Of a DNA stretch of 64,000 bases, positions 31,696 through 41,491 are shown in pieces. Numbering within the stretch: the stretch's first letter is position 1; the number at the start of each line of letters is the position of its first letter. The position numbers and the translations under genes are program-made. The DNA is from Inhella crocodyli. GTDB taxonomy: Bacteria > Pseudomonadota > Gammaproteobacteria > Burkholderiales > Burkholderiaceae_C. The notes below the pieces were generated by a model, which saw only the letters and a program-made list of their open reading frames with translations, was not told where the DNA came from and did no database searches. Where the stretch lies: NCBI RefSeq assembly GCF_004004565.1, contig NZ_SACM01000001.1, positions 682,001 through 746,000 of the forward strand, written 5' to 3'.

Positions 31696-32903
31696 GGGGT
31701 GAGCATCTGGGCCAGTTCGGCCTTGAGGTCGTCGATGTGTTCGAGGCCCACGGCCAGGCGGATCAGCCCCTGGCCAATCCCAGCCGCCTGTCGCTGCGGC
31801 TCGGTCAGGCGCCCGTGGGACGTGCTGGACGGGTGGGTGACGGTGGTCTTGGTATCGCCCAAGTTGGCGGTGATCGACAAGTACCGAGTCCGGTCGATGA
31901 CCGCGAACGCGCGTGCGCGGTCGGCATCGGGGTCAAGACCAGCCCCCACGTCGAAGGACACCACGGCACCGCCCAAGCCCGACTGCTGCACCATGGCCAA
32001 CGCGTGTTGGGGATGGTTGCCGAGCCCGGGGTAATGCACCCGGCGGACCGCAGGTTGCTCCAACAGCCACTGGGCGACTGCCAGGGCGTTGGCGCATTGC
32101 GCCTTCATGCGAATGTCCAAGGTCTCCAGCCCTTTCAACACGACCCAAGCGTTGAAGGGCGACAACGACATGCCTGCGCTGCGAAGCACCGGGGTCAAGG
32201 TCTTGTCAATCAAGGCTTGGGAAGCGCACAAGGCGCCGGCGATCACGCGCCCCTGCCCATCGAGGTACTTGGTGCCGGAGTGGATCACCACATCGGCACC
32301 CATGCTCAATGGGCGTTGTAACGCCGGCGTGGCGAAGCAGTTGTCCACCGCGAGCAAGGCCCCTGCGCCGTGGGCCAGGTCGGCCAAGGCCCGGATGTCG
32401 CAGACTTCGGTCAAGGGGTTGGTCGGCGATTCGGCCATCAGCAAGCGCGTGGTGGGCCGCAAGGCCGCTCGCCACTCGGCCACATCGGTCTGCGAAACGA
32501 AGGTCGACTCCACGCCGAACTTGCCCATCTCGCTCTGCAAGAGCTTGATGGTCGATCCGAACACGCTGCGCGAGCACACGACGTGATCGCCCGCCTTCAA
32601 GACCCCCATGCAAAGCAGCAAGATGGCGGCCATGCCGGAACTGGTGGCGATGCACGCTTCGGCGCCTTCCAGCGCCGCCAAGCGACGCTCCATCATCGTG
32701 ACCGTGGGGTTGGAGAAGCGGCTGTAGACGTAGCCCTCCTCTTCCCCCGCGAACCGAGCCGCTGCGGTCGCGGCGTTGGGGTGGCAGAAGCTGCTGGTCA
32801 GCAGCAGGGCTTCACTGTTTTCGCCCCAAGGACTCGCGGGCAGGCCCTCGCGCACCGCCAGGGTGTCGCGGTGCAGGCCTTCGGGCAGATGACGCTGGCT
32901 CAT
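31692..32903 (-). CDS. metZ: O-succinylhomoserine sulfhydrylase
   Basis: A 403-residue Cys/Met-metabolism PLP enzyme. SRFSNPTVTMMERRLAALEG, the conserved SSGMAAILL stretch and AESPTNPLTEVCDI are present; the PLP lysine is in VIHSGTKYLDGQGRVIAG. The HRDTLAVREGL N-terminus and CHPNAATAAARFAGEEEGYVYSR context match MetZ rather than MetB or MetC. It condenses O-succinylhomoserine and sulfide into homocysteine. It overlaps both neighbours by 4 bases (purF upstream, gltX downstream). Confidence 0.93.
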   Translation of the reverse strand: MSQRHLPEGLHRDTLAVREGLPASPWGENSEALLLTSSFCHPNAATAAARFAGEEEGYVYSRFSNPTVTMMERRLAALEGAEACIATSSGMAAILLLCMGVLKAGDHVVCSRSVFGSTIKLLQSEMGKFGVESTFVSQTDVAEWRAALRPTTRLLMAESPTNPLTEVCDIRALADLAHGAGALLAVDNCFATPALQRPLSMGADVVIHSGTKYLDGQGRVIAGALCASQALIDKTLTPVLRSAGMSLSPFNAWVVLKGLETLDIRMKAQCANALAVAQWLLEQPAVRRVHYPGLGNHPQHALAMVQQSGLGGAVVSFDVGAGLDPDADRARAFAVIDRTRYLSITANLGDTKTTVTHPSSTSHGRLTEPQRQAAGIGQGLIRLAVGLEHIDDLKAELAQMLTP

Positions 32904-34405
32904 TCCTTTTGCGACTGCAGCGCCAAACGGCCGCTGTCGGTCCCTTCATCGTCTTGGCTCTTGGGACGTTGCGCTTGCAGCGCGGCAATCTCGCCGTCGC
33001 CGATGTCCCCCGTGATGTAGCAGCCATCGAAGCAAGACGCTTCGAACCCATTGAGCGCAGGCTGCAAGGCAGCCACAACGCGCTTCATGGCGTCAACGTC
33101 TTGGTAGATCAGGGCGTCGGCGCCGATGTAGGCCCGGATCTCCTCGTTCGTCCGGCCGTGCGCGATCAACTCCTCCGAGGTGGGCATGTCGATGCCGTAC
33201 ACGTTCGGGAAGCGAACGGGCGGGGCGGCCGAGGCCATGTAGACCTTCACAGCGCCAGCCTCGCGCGCCATGGCCACGATCTCTTTCGAGGTGGTGCCGC
33301 GCACGATCGAGTCGTCCACCAGCAGCACGCGGCGGCCCTTGAACTCTTGCGCGATGGCGTTGAGCTTTTGGCGCACCGACTTCTTGCGCACGCCCTGCCC
33401 CGGCATGATGAAGGTGCGACCCACGTAGCGGTTCTTGACGAAGCCCTCGCGGTAGGGACGCCCGATGCGGTGCGCCAGTTGCATGGCCGACGGGCGGCTG
33501 CTCTCCGGGATGGGGATGACGACGTCGATTTCCTGCGGCGGGATGGTCGACAGCACGCGCTGTGCCAAGGTCTCGCCCATGTTCAGGCGTGCTTGGTAGA
33601 CCGACACGCCGTCCATCACCGAATCGGGCCGGGCCAGGTACACGAACTCGAACATGCAAGGGTTTAGGGTCGGGGCTTCGGCGCACTGGCGGGTGTGCAG
33701 TTGCCCTTGGGTGTCGATGAACAGGGCCTCGCCCGGCGCCACGTCGCGCTCCAGTTTGAATCCCGTTCCTTCGAGCGTGACACTCTCGCTGGCCACCATC
33801 CACTCGCCGTCCTGCCCGCGCCCGAAGCACAAGGGCCGAATGCCATAGGGGTCGCGGAAGGCCAGCAAGCCGTGGCCGGCGATGAGGGCGATCACGGCGT
33901 AGGAGCCGCGCAGGCGTCGGTGCACCGCGCGCACCGCCTCGAAGATGGCGTCGTGCGTGAGCGGCAGGTCGCGGGCCACGGATTCCAACTCGTGGGCAAC
34001 GACGTTGATCAGGACCTCGGTGTCGCTCTCGGTGTTGATGTGACGCCGGTCCAGCGCGAACAACTCCTCTCGCAGGCTGCTCGGGTTCGTCAGGTTGCCG
34101 TTGTGCACCAAGACCAGGCCGAAGGGCGCGTTGACGTAGAAGGGCTGGGCCTCTTCTTCACTGTGCGCGTTGCCTGCCGTGGGGTAGCGGACCTGTCCCA
34201 GGCCGATCTTGCCGGGCAGGCCGCGCATGTTCCGGGTGCGAAACACGTCGCGAACCATGCCTTTGGCCTTGTGCATGAAGCACTTGGTGCCGTCCATGGT
34301 CACGATGCCGGCCGCATCTTGACCACGGTGCTGCAGCAGCAGCAGCGCGTCGTACAACAGTTGATTGACGGGTTGGTGGGACAGCGCCCCCACGATGCCA
34401 CACAT
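32900..34405 (-). CDS. purF: Amidophosphoribosyltransferase
   Basis: A 501-residue glutamine PRPP amidotransferase. The N-terminal nucleophile C2 is in MCGIVGALSHQP; the Ntn glutaminase domain runs to about 235 (GLGQVRYPTAG, LVHNGNLTN). The phosphoribosyltransferase domain has the PRPP loop VLLVDDSIVRGTTSKE. It makes 5-phosphoribosylamine, the first step of purine synthesis. The start is the ATG at 34405; a longer frame to 34834 is a shadow of cvpA. cvpA-purF order is conserved in proteobacteria. Confidence 0.97.
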   Translation of the reverse strand: MCGIVGALSHQPVNQLLYDALLLLQHRGQDAAGIVTMDGTKCFMHKAKGMVRDVFRTRNMRGLPGKIGLGQVRYPTAGNAHSEEEAQPFYVNAPFGLVLVHNGNLTNPSSLREELFALDRRHINTESDTEVLINVVAHELESVARDLPLTHDAIFEAVRAVHRRLRGSYAVIALIAGHGLLAFRDPYGIRPLCFGRGQDGEWMVASESVTLEGTGFKLERDVAPGEALFIDTQGQLHTRQCAEAPTLNPCMFEFVYLARPDSVMDGVSVYQARLNMGETLAQRVLSTIPPQEIDVVIPIPESSRPSAMQLAHRIGRPYREGFVKNRYVGRTFIMPGQGVRKKSVRQKLNAIAQEFKGRRVLLVDDSIVRGTTSKEIVAMAREAGAVKVYMASAAPPVRFPNVYGIDMPTSEELIAHGRTNEEIRAYIGADALIYQDVDAMKRVVAALQPALNGFEASCFDGCYITGDIGDGEIAALQAQRPKSQDDEGTDSGRLALQSQKE

Positions 34406-34416
34406 GGCGTGTCTCC

Positions 34417-34956
34417 TCAGGTCGTTGGCGACTCGGCGGGCGCGGTTGGCGCCACCAAGCGGTGCAAATCGTTCGGTAGCAGCGGTGCCAGCCCTTGAAG
34501 GGTGGCGGCCAGCCAGGGGCGCAGAAGGGAGTCCTTCCACACCGAATGTTCTTTGAAGGGCGTCAATCCGACCAGCACCGCGGCGAGCAGGCAAAGCAGC
34601 CCCCCACGGAGCAAGCCGAAGCCGGCCCCCAGCAGGCGGTCGAACCCCTGCAGGGGCGTGGCATGCAACAGGACGCGAACCAGTCGGGCCACCAAGCCGC
34701 ACAGCACCAGCACCAACAAGAAGGCCAAGACGATCGCCGCCAGGGATTGCCATCCGGCTTCGGCGCTGCGCTCGGGCAGCCACCCGGCCACGACCGGGGC
34801 CAACCAAGGCGCCGCGATGTAAGCGACCACCCAAGCGGCCAGCGACAAGGCCTCGAACACCAAGCCACGCCAGGCCCCAACCCCCACCGACACCAACACC
34901 ACGGCCAGCAGCGCGAGGTCCGCCCAGGTCAGCAGGATGTCCTGCCCAGGGCTCAT
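34417..34956 (-). CDS. cvpA: CvpA family membrane protein
   Basis: A 179-residue protein with four hydrophobic segments in the first 135 residues (TWADLALLAVVLVSVGVGAWRG at the start, GFDRLLGAGFGLLRGGLLCL in the middle) and the typical LPND stretch near the end. It precedes purF, the classic arrangement that gave the family its link to colicin V production; relatives act in envelope homeostasis. It overlaps dedD by 4 bases. Confidence 0.92.
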   Translation of the reverse strand: MSPGQDILLTWADLALLAVVLVSVGVGAWRGLVFEALSLAAWVVAYIAAPWLAPVVAGWLPERSAEAGWQSLAAIVLAFLLVLVLCGLVARLVRVLLHATPLQGFDRLLGAGFGLLRGGLLCLLAAVLVGLTPFKEHSVWKDSLLRPWLAATLQGLAPLLPNDLHRLVAPTAPAESPTT

Positions 34957-35642
34957 AGCGTCAAGACCTTGCCCGCCAAACCCACCGACTGGGCCGCTGC
35001 CGCGGCCTTGTCGGCCTCGGCCTTGGTCGCGAATGGGCCGAGCCGCACGCGAATGCGATCGCCTTCCTTGGTTTGGGCGACCTGTGCGTAGGTCTTCAGG
35101 CCTTTGCGTTCCAGGCGTTGACGGGCCTCTTGGGCCGACTTCTTGTCGGCGAAGGCGCCCACTTGCACGACGAAGCGGGCCTCGGCTGCGGCCTTGGCCG
35201 TCGCAGCCGAGGCACGGGAGGCGGGCGCAGCGGCGGCGGCTTCGGGTTCTGTAGAAGGCCCCTTCGTGACCTCCTCGGCAGCCGTCGCTGGTTCCACAAC
35301 CGGCTCGGCCACCTGCGCTTGGGCCGCTTCCGGCAAGCTGGCTGGCAGGGCCGGCGCCGCGCTGGTCCGGGGGGCAGGCGCCGCGTCCTGGCTGGGGATC
35401 ACGATGGGCAAGTCCATCGGAACGGGGCGAGGCTGGGTTTCGAACACCAGCGGGAAGGCGACGATGCCGATGCCCACCAAAACCGCCGCACCGATCAGGC
35501 GATGCCGCGCACGCTGCCGCAGCAGCTGGACCTGCTCGGCGTGGTCGGCTTGCGCCGCCTTGGCGCCCCGCTTTCGCGGGCTGGGAGAGTCACCGGGCGC
35601 CGACGACGCCGGCTCGCGCCGAAAAAAGGACAACAGGCCCAT
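34953..35642 (-). CDS. dedD: SPOR-domain cell-division protein (DedD-like)
   Basis: A 229-residue bitopic protein. A cytoplasmic basic N-terminus (to about 48) is followed by a transmembrane helix (LIGAAVLVGIGIVAFPLVF, about 50-68), an alanine/proline-rich periplasmic linker and a C-terminal SPOR domain (about 150-229) with FVVQVGAFADKKSAQEARQRL and RIRVRLGPFATKAEADKAAA. SPOR domains bind denuded glycan at the septum. The folC-dedD-cvpA-purF order is standard. Confidence 0.92.
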   Translation of the reverse strand: MGLLSFFRREPASSAPGDSPSPRKRGAKAAQADHAEQVQLLRQRARHRLIGAAVLVGIGIVAFPLVFETQPRPVPMDLPIVIPSQDAAPAPRTSAAPALPASLPEAAQAQVAEPVVEPATAAEEVTKGPSTEPEAAAAAPASRASAATAKAAAEARFVVQVGAFADKKSAQEARQRLERKGLKTYAQVAQTKEGDRIRVRLGPFATKAEADKAAAAAQSVGLAGKVLTL

Positions 35643-35684
35643 CGGGAACAGTCTGAAAGAGGGATTCGAGGGCGGGGCGTGGAA

Positions 35685-36989
35685 TCACACCGCGCTGGTC
35701 GCGGCCCCTCCGGCGGCGCCGCGCAACCCGGCCATGACGCCCCCCACCGTGAAGAACGAACCGAAGACCACGATTCTATCGGCGGGCTCGCTCAGGGCCT
35801 TGGCAGCACACAGGGCCAGCCAGGGGTCGGCATGCTGACTGACCTGAACCTGCTGGGTCAGTTGGAGCGAGGGCCGCAAGGCCTCGAAACGGGCGGACAA
35901 GTCGGCCGCCGATGCCGCGCGCGGCGTGGGCAGGTTGCAGAAGTGCCAGTGGTCGACCCAGGGCGCGATCTTGGCGATGACCTCGTCCAGGGCTTTGTCG
36001 CCCATGGCCCCAAACACGGCATGCGTTCGGGGCGAGAAACCCATCTGGTCCAAGTTTTGCGCCAGGGTGGCCACCGCGTGCGGGTTGTGGGCCACGTCCA
36101 GCACCACGGCCGGCTGCCCCGGCAGCACCTGAAAGCGGCCGGGCAGCTCGACCATGGCCAGCCCGGATCGAACGGCTTGGGCGCTGACTGGCAAGCGGTC
36201 GCTCAGGGCCTCCAGCGCAGCCAAGACCCCTGCCGCGTTGAGCAATTGGTTGGCGCCCCGCAGTGCCGGGTAGGCCAAGCCAGCGAAGCGCTTGGTGCGA
36301 CCTTGCCAGCGCCACTGCTGCCGGTCGCCGTCGAACGCGAAATCCCGGCCCGACAGCCGCAGGTCGGCCCCCACCCGGGCGGCTTCGGTCGCGATGCTGG
36401 CCGGCGGCAGGGGGTCGGAACAGACCGCTGGCTTGCCCGGCCGCAAGATGCCGGCCTTTTCCCGTCCGATGCTTTCCCGGTCCGGACCGAGGTACTCCAT
36501 GTGGTCCAGGTCGATGCTGGTGATCACCGACACGTCGGGGTCGAAGGCATTGACCGCGTCCAGCCGCCCGCCCAAGCCCACCTCGAGAATGACCAGGTCC
36601 AAGGGCTCGTGCGCCAAGCGCCGCAAGATCGCCAAGGTGGTGAACTCGAAGTAGGTCAAGGCCAGGTCGCCCCGTGCCGCCTCCACCGCCTCGAAGTGCG
36701 GCAACAGCGACTCGGCGCTCACCGACTGGCCCCCGACGCGGCAGCGCTCTTCAAAGTCCATGAAATGCGGCTTGATGTACAGGCCGACGCGGTAGCCCGC
36801 CTGCAGGGCGATGCTCTCCAGCATGGCGCAAGTGCTGCCCTTGCCATTGGTACCAGCCACGGTGATCACGGGGGCCGAGAAACGAAGGCCCAAGGCATCG
36901 CGCAGGCGCTCGACCCGAGACAGGCCCATGTCGATGGTTTTGGGGTGCAGGCGCTCGCAGTGGGCGAGCCAATCGGACAAAGTTTTCAT
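35685..36989 (-). CDS. folC: Bifunctional dihydrofolate/folylpolyglutamate synthase
   Basis: A 434-residue Mur-ligase-like enzyme that adds glutamate to dihydropteroate and folates. ITVAGTNGKGSTCAMLE is the P-loop, LVILEVGLGGRLDAVNAFD follows, and SIDLDHMEYLGPDRESIGREKAGI gives the metal and Omega-loop residues. GRFQVLPGQPAVVLDVAHNP marks the C-domain. The ATG lies only 5 bases after the T-tract of the accD terminator hairpin, which makes its expression unusual to explain. Confidence 0.96.
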   Translation of the reverse strand: MKTLSDWLAHCERLHPKTIDMGLSRVERLRDALGLRFSAPVITVAGTNGKGSTCAMLESIALQAGYRVGLYIKPHFMDFEERCRVGGQSVSAESLLPHFEAVEAARGDLALTYFEFTTLAILRRLAHEPLDLVILEVGLGGRLDAVNAFDPDVSVITSIDLDHMEYLGPDRESIGREKAGILRPGKPAVCSDPLPPASIATEAARVGADLRLSGRDFAFDGDRQQWRWQGRTKRFAGLAYPALRGANQLLNAAGVLAALEALSDRLPVSAQAVRSGLAMVELPGRFQVLPGQPAVVLDVAHNPHAVATLAQNLDQMGFSPRTHAVFGAMGDKALDEVIAKIAPWVDHWHFCNLPTPRAASAADLSARFEALRPSLQLTQQVQVSQHADPWLALCAAKALSEPADRIVVFGSFFTVGGVMAGLRGAAGGAATSAV

Positions 36990-36994
36990 GGCGC

Positions 36995-37019
36995 AAAAAA
37001 GGCCAGGGGAACCCTGGCC
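36995..37019 (-). terminator. Terminator or attenuator between accD and folC
   Basis: On the minus strand GGCCAGGG (37019-37012), loop TTC, CCCTGGCC (37008-37001) and TTTTTT (37000-36995) form a perfect intrinsic terminator 25 bases after accD. The folC start codon follows 5 bases later, so either most transcription stops here or the hairpin works as an attenuator. Confidence 0.88.
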
Positions 37020-37043
37020 TTGGTGGGTTGGGGGCGCAGGCGC

Positions 37044-37916
37044 TCAGGCCACCGCGTCGGCGCTTTGGCGCTGCAGCATGGCCAAGCTGCTGGCGATGGT
37101 GGCGCGCAGTTCGCGGCGGTCGACGATCAGGTCCACCGCGCCCTTTTCCATCAGGAACTCGGCGCGCTGGAAGCCCGGGGGCAGCTTCTCGCGGACGGTG
37201 TTCTCGATCACGCGGGGACCGGCGAAGCCAATCAGGGCCTTGGGCTCGGCGATGACGATGTCACCCACGAACGCGAAACTGGCCGACACGCCGCCCATGG
37301 TGGGGTCGGTCAGCACGCTCACGTAGGGCAACTTGGCGCGCGCCAACGCGCCCAGGGCGGCGTTGCACTTGGCCATTTGCATCAGGCTCAGCAGGCCTTC
37401 TTGCATCCGGGCGCCGCCGGTGGCGGTGAAGCAGATGAAGGGCGTCTTCTGCTCGACGGCGGTTTGCACGCCGCGGGCGAAACGCTCACCGACCACCGAG
37501 CCCATGGAACCGCCCATGAACTCGAACTCGAAGCAAGCCGCCACCACGGGCACGCTCATCACGGCGCCGCCCATCACCACGAGGGCGTCGGTTTCGCCGG
37601 TAGCTTCCAGCGCTTCTTGCAGGCGCTGCGGGTACTTCTTGCTGTCCTTGAATTTCAGGGCATCGACGGGCAGCACCTCTTGGCCGACCTCGTAGCGGCC
37701 TTCCCCGTCCAAGAACGCATTGAGGCGCGCACGGGCCCCGATGCGGTGGTGGTGGCTGCACTTGGGGCACACGTTTTGGTTCTGCTCCAAGTCCGCCTTG
37801 TAGAGCACGGTTTCGCAGCTGGGGCACTTGGTCCACAAGCCTTCCGGCACTTGGCGGCGATCGGCGGGATCGCTGTGCTGAATCTTGGGGGGCAGCAGTT
37901 TGTCGAGCCAACTCAT
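37044..37916 (-). CDS. accD: Acetyl-CoA carboxylase carboxyltransferase beta subunit
   Basis: A 290-residue AccD. The N-terminal zinc ribbon has C31, C34, C50 and C53 (KCPSC ... VCPKC). The crotonase-fold carboxyltransferase core includes [23 protein letters not shown] and [15 protein letters not shown]. With AccA it transfers CO2 from carboxybiotin to acetyl-CoA, the first step of fatty-acid synthesis. It follows trpA by 3 bases, a layout common in beta- and gammaproteobacteria. Confidence 0.97.
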   Translation of the reverse strand: MSWLDKLLPPKIQHSDPADRRQVPEGLWTKCPSCETVLYKADLEQNQNVCPKCSHHHRIGARARLNAFLDGEGRYEVGQEVLPVDALKFKDSKKYPQRLQEALEATGETDALVVMGGAVMSVPVVAACFEFEFMGGSMGSVVGERFARGVQTAVEQKTPFICFTATGGARMQEGLLSLMQMAKCNAALGALARAKLPYVSVLTDPTMGGVSASFAFVGDIVIAEPKALIGFAGPRVIENTVREKLPPGFQRAEFLMEKGAVDLIVDRRELRATIASSLAMLQRQSADAVA

Positions 37917-37919
37917 CGT

Positions 37920-38722
37920 TCAGGTCTCCTGGCCATCAAGGGCCTTGCGGATGCCGGCGAGGAACTCGCGCAGCTCAAGCGCCGCATTATCCGGCCCGGC
38001 GCGCTCCACCAACTGAACCAGGGCGGAACCGATGACCACGGCGTCGGCCACTTGCGCCACGGCCTGGGCGCTGGCCGCATCGCGGATGCCGAAGCCCACG
38101 CCGATCGGAAGGCTCAGGTGCGCCCGCAGGCGCGGGAACACCTCGGCCACCGCGGCCACGTCCAGGTGGCCGGCGCCCGTCACGCCGCGCAGGCTGACGT
38201 AATAGACATAGCCGCTGGCCAACTGCGCCACCTGACGGATGCGCTCGTCGGACGAGGTGGGCGCCAACAAAAAGATGGGGTCCAAGCCTTCGGCCTTCAT
38301 GGCCTGCGAGAACGGCGCGGCTTCCTCTGGCGGGTAATCCACCACCAGCACCCCGTCAACGCCCGCGGCCTTGGCTTGGCGCGCAAAGCTCGGCAGGCCC
38401 AGTCGCTCGATCGGGTTCGCGTAGCCCATCAGCACGACCGGCGTGCGGGTGTTGGTGGCGCGGAAGGCCTGAACCAGGGCCAGCACATCGACCATGCGGA
38501 CCTTGTGCACCAAGGCGCGCTCGGCGGCGCGCTGGATCACCGGGCCGTCGGCCATGGGGTCGCTGAAGGGCACGCCCAGTTCGATCACGTCGGCCCCGCC
38601 CGCCACCAGGGCGTGCATCAGGTCCACGGTCAGGGTCGGGTGCGGATCGCCCGCGGTGATGTAGGGGATCAGCGCCTTGCGGCCTTGCGCCTTGAGCGCG
38701 CTCAAGGTGGTGGCGATGCGGC

Positions 38723-38726
<4 letters not shown>
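37920..38726 (-). CDS. trpA: Tryptophan synthase alpha subunit
   Basis: A 268-residue TIM-barrel protein. The catalytic glutamate is in [22 protein letters not shown] and the catalytic aspartate in [26 protein letters not shown] is the phosphate-binding loop. It cleaves indole-3-glycerol phosphate to indole. The ATG at 38726 overlaps the trpB stop (ATGA); the longer frame to 38954 is a shadow. Confidence 0.97.
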
Positions 38727-40003
<1,277 letters not shown>

Positions 40004-40015
40004 GGAAAGGTCCCT

Positions 40016-40648
40016 TCAGAGGGCGGCGTCGGCGGCGCGAACGGCGGCGCAAAACGCGTGGATCAGGTCAGGGTCTTTGACCCCACGGGAGGATTCGACG
40101 CCCGAGGAGACGTCAACGGCCCAAGGCCGCACCTGCCGGATGCCATCGCCGACGTTGGCTGCATTCAACCCACCAGACAAAACGACCGGACGGGTTGCGT
40201 TTGGTGCGAGCAGTGACCAATCGAATACCTTTCCACCGCCCCCGTAGCCGTCCACCGGCGCGTCCAACAGCAGCGCCTGGGCCCGAGGGAACCGAGCGGC
40301 GCAGTCTACCAACTGGGTGTCGGGACCGACGGCCACGGCCCGCAGGTAGGGCCGCTGCCACCGCTCGCACGCCTCGGGCGACTCGTCGCCATGGAACTGG
40401 AGCAGCAGGCCGGGGATGGCCTCCAGTGCAGCCGCGATGTCGGCCTCGGCCGCATTGACGAACAAGCCCACGGGCGTGACGAAGGGCGGCAAGCGTTCGG
40501 CCAAGGCCACAGCCTGCGCCAAGGTCACGGCACGCACGCTGGGCGCGTAAAACACAAACCCAATCGCATCGGCACCGGCTTGCACCACCGCATCCACGGT
40601 GTCGGGCGTTCTCAGGCCGCAGATCTTGATGCGGGTTCGGGCGTTCAT
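40016..40648 (-). CDS. trpF: Phosphoribosylanthranilate isomerase
   Basis: A 210-residue TIM barrel. The catalytic cysteine is in IKICGLRTPDTV, DAIGFVFYAPSVR is the next motif, and the catalytic aspartate is in LLLDAPVDGYGGGGKVFDW. VVLSGGLNAANV and VDVSSGVESSRGVKD form the phosphate site. It converts phosphoribosylanthranilate to CdRP. It overlaps truA by 4 bases. Confidence 0.96.
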   Translation of the reverse strand: MNARTRIKICGLRTPDTVDAVVQAGADAIGFVFYAPSVRAVTLAQAVALAERLPPFVTPVGLFVNAAEADIAAALEAIPGLLLQFHGDESPEACERWQRPYLRAVAVGPDTQLVDCAARFPRAQALLLDAPVDGYGGGGKVFDWSLLAPNATRPVVLSGGLNAANVGDGIRQVRPWAVDVSSGVESSRGVKDPDLIHAFCAAVRAADAAL

Positions 40649-41430
40649 GGCAACCAGTCCATCGCGGGGGTGTGGGTGGGCAGTTGGCGCTCGGCGTCGT
40701 ACTGCGGGCCCAGAAAGTAGAGCCCATCCGGCGCGAAGGTCGGCGCGGCCGCCGTGCGGTCGCGGCTGGCCAGAACCTCGCCCATCCAAACCGGGGGACG
40801 GCTGCCCTGCCCCACGGCAATCAGTCCGCCCATCAGGTTGCGGATCATGTGGTGGAGAAAGGCATTGGCCTCGAAGTCGAAGCGCCAGTAGGCGCCACGG
40901 CGGCGGATGTCGATGGCGGACAAGGTCTTGATCGGCGACAGGGCCTGGCAGCCGGCGGCGCGAAAGGCACTGAAGTCGTGTTCGCCAATCAACAGCGCTG
41001 CCGCATCTTGCATGGCCTGCAGTGCCAGCGGGCGGAACACCCAGCCCACGGCCTGAGCCTCCATGGCAGGTCGCACGGGCGACTCGAGCAGGACGTAGGC
41101 GTAGCGGCGGCGCCGGGCGTGGTTGCGGGCGTGGAAGTCGTCCCCCGGGAAGGCCGACCACTGCACGGCAATGTCCGGCGGCAAGTACCGGTTCACGCCA
41201 CGGACCCATCCAAAAGCGTCGCGCTCCCGCGAGGTGTCGAAATGCACCACCTGGTTGAGGCCATGCACCCCGGCATCGGTGCGGCCAGCGCACAGCGTCT
41301 TGATGGGCTCGTCGGCAAACTGCGACAGCGCCCGTTCCACGTGGTCCTGAACGGTCTGGCCGTTGGGTTGGGACTGCCATCCCCAATAGGCCGTGCCACG
41401 GTAGGCGATGCCCAGGGCAATGCGGGTCAT
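40645..41430 (-). CDS. truA: tRNA pseudouridine(38-40) synthase
   Basis: A 261-residue TruA. The catalytic aspartate is in CAGRTDAGVHGLNQVVHF (the GRTD loop), with IAYRGTAYWGWQSQPNG at the N-terminus and FLHHMIRNLMGGLIAVG near the C-terminus. It modifies uridines 38-40 of many tRNAs. The fimV-truA-trpF order is characteristic of this bacterial group. Confidence 0.96.
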   Translation of the reverse strand: MTRIALGIAYRGTAYWGWQSQPNGQTVQDHVERALSQFADEPIKTLCAGRTDAGVHGLNQVVHFDTSRERDAFGWVRGVNRYLPPDIAVQWSAFPGDDFHARNHARRRRYAYVLLESPVRPAMEAQAVGWVFRPLALQAMQDAAALLIGEHDFSAFRAAGCQALSPIKTLSAIDIRRRGAYWRFDFEANAFLHHMIRNLMGGLIAVGQGSRPPVWMGEVLASRDRTAAAPTFAPDGLYFLGPQYDAERQLPTHTPAMDWLP

Positions 41431-41491
41431 GCGTCGGTCGCCGAATGAAAAAGGGCGCCGCGAACGGCGCCCTGGTGGCGGTCCAGCGCCA

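Noticed and set aside
32900-34834. Long N-terminal extension of purF
   Set aside because: PurF must expose Cys2 of MCGIVG after Met removal; upstream residues are a shadow of cvpA.
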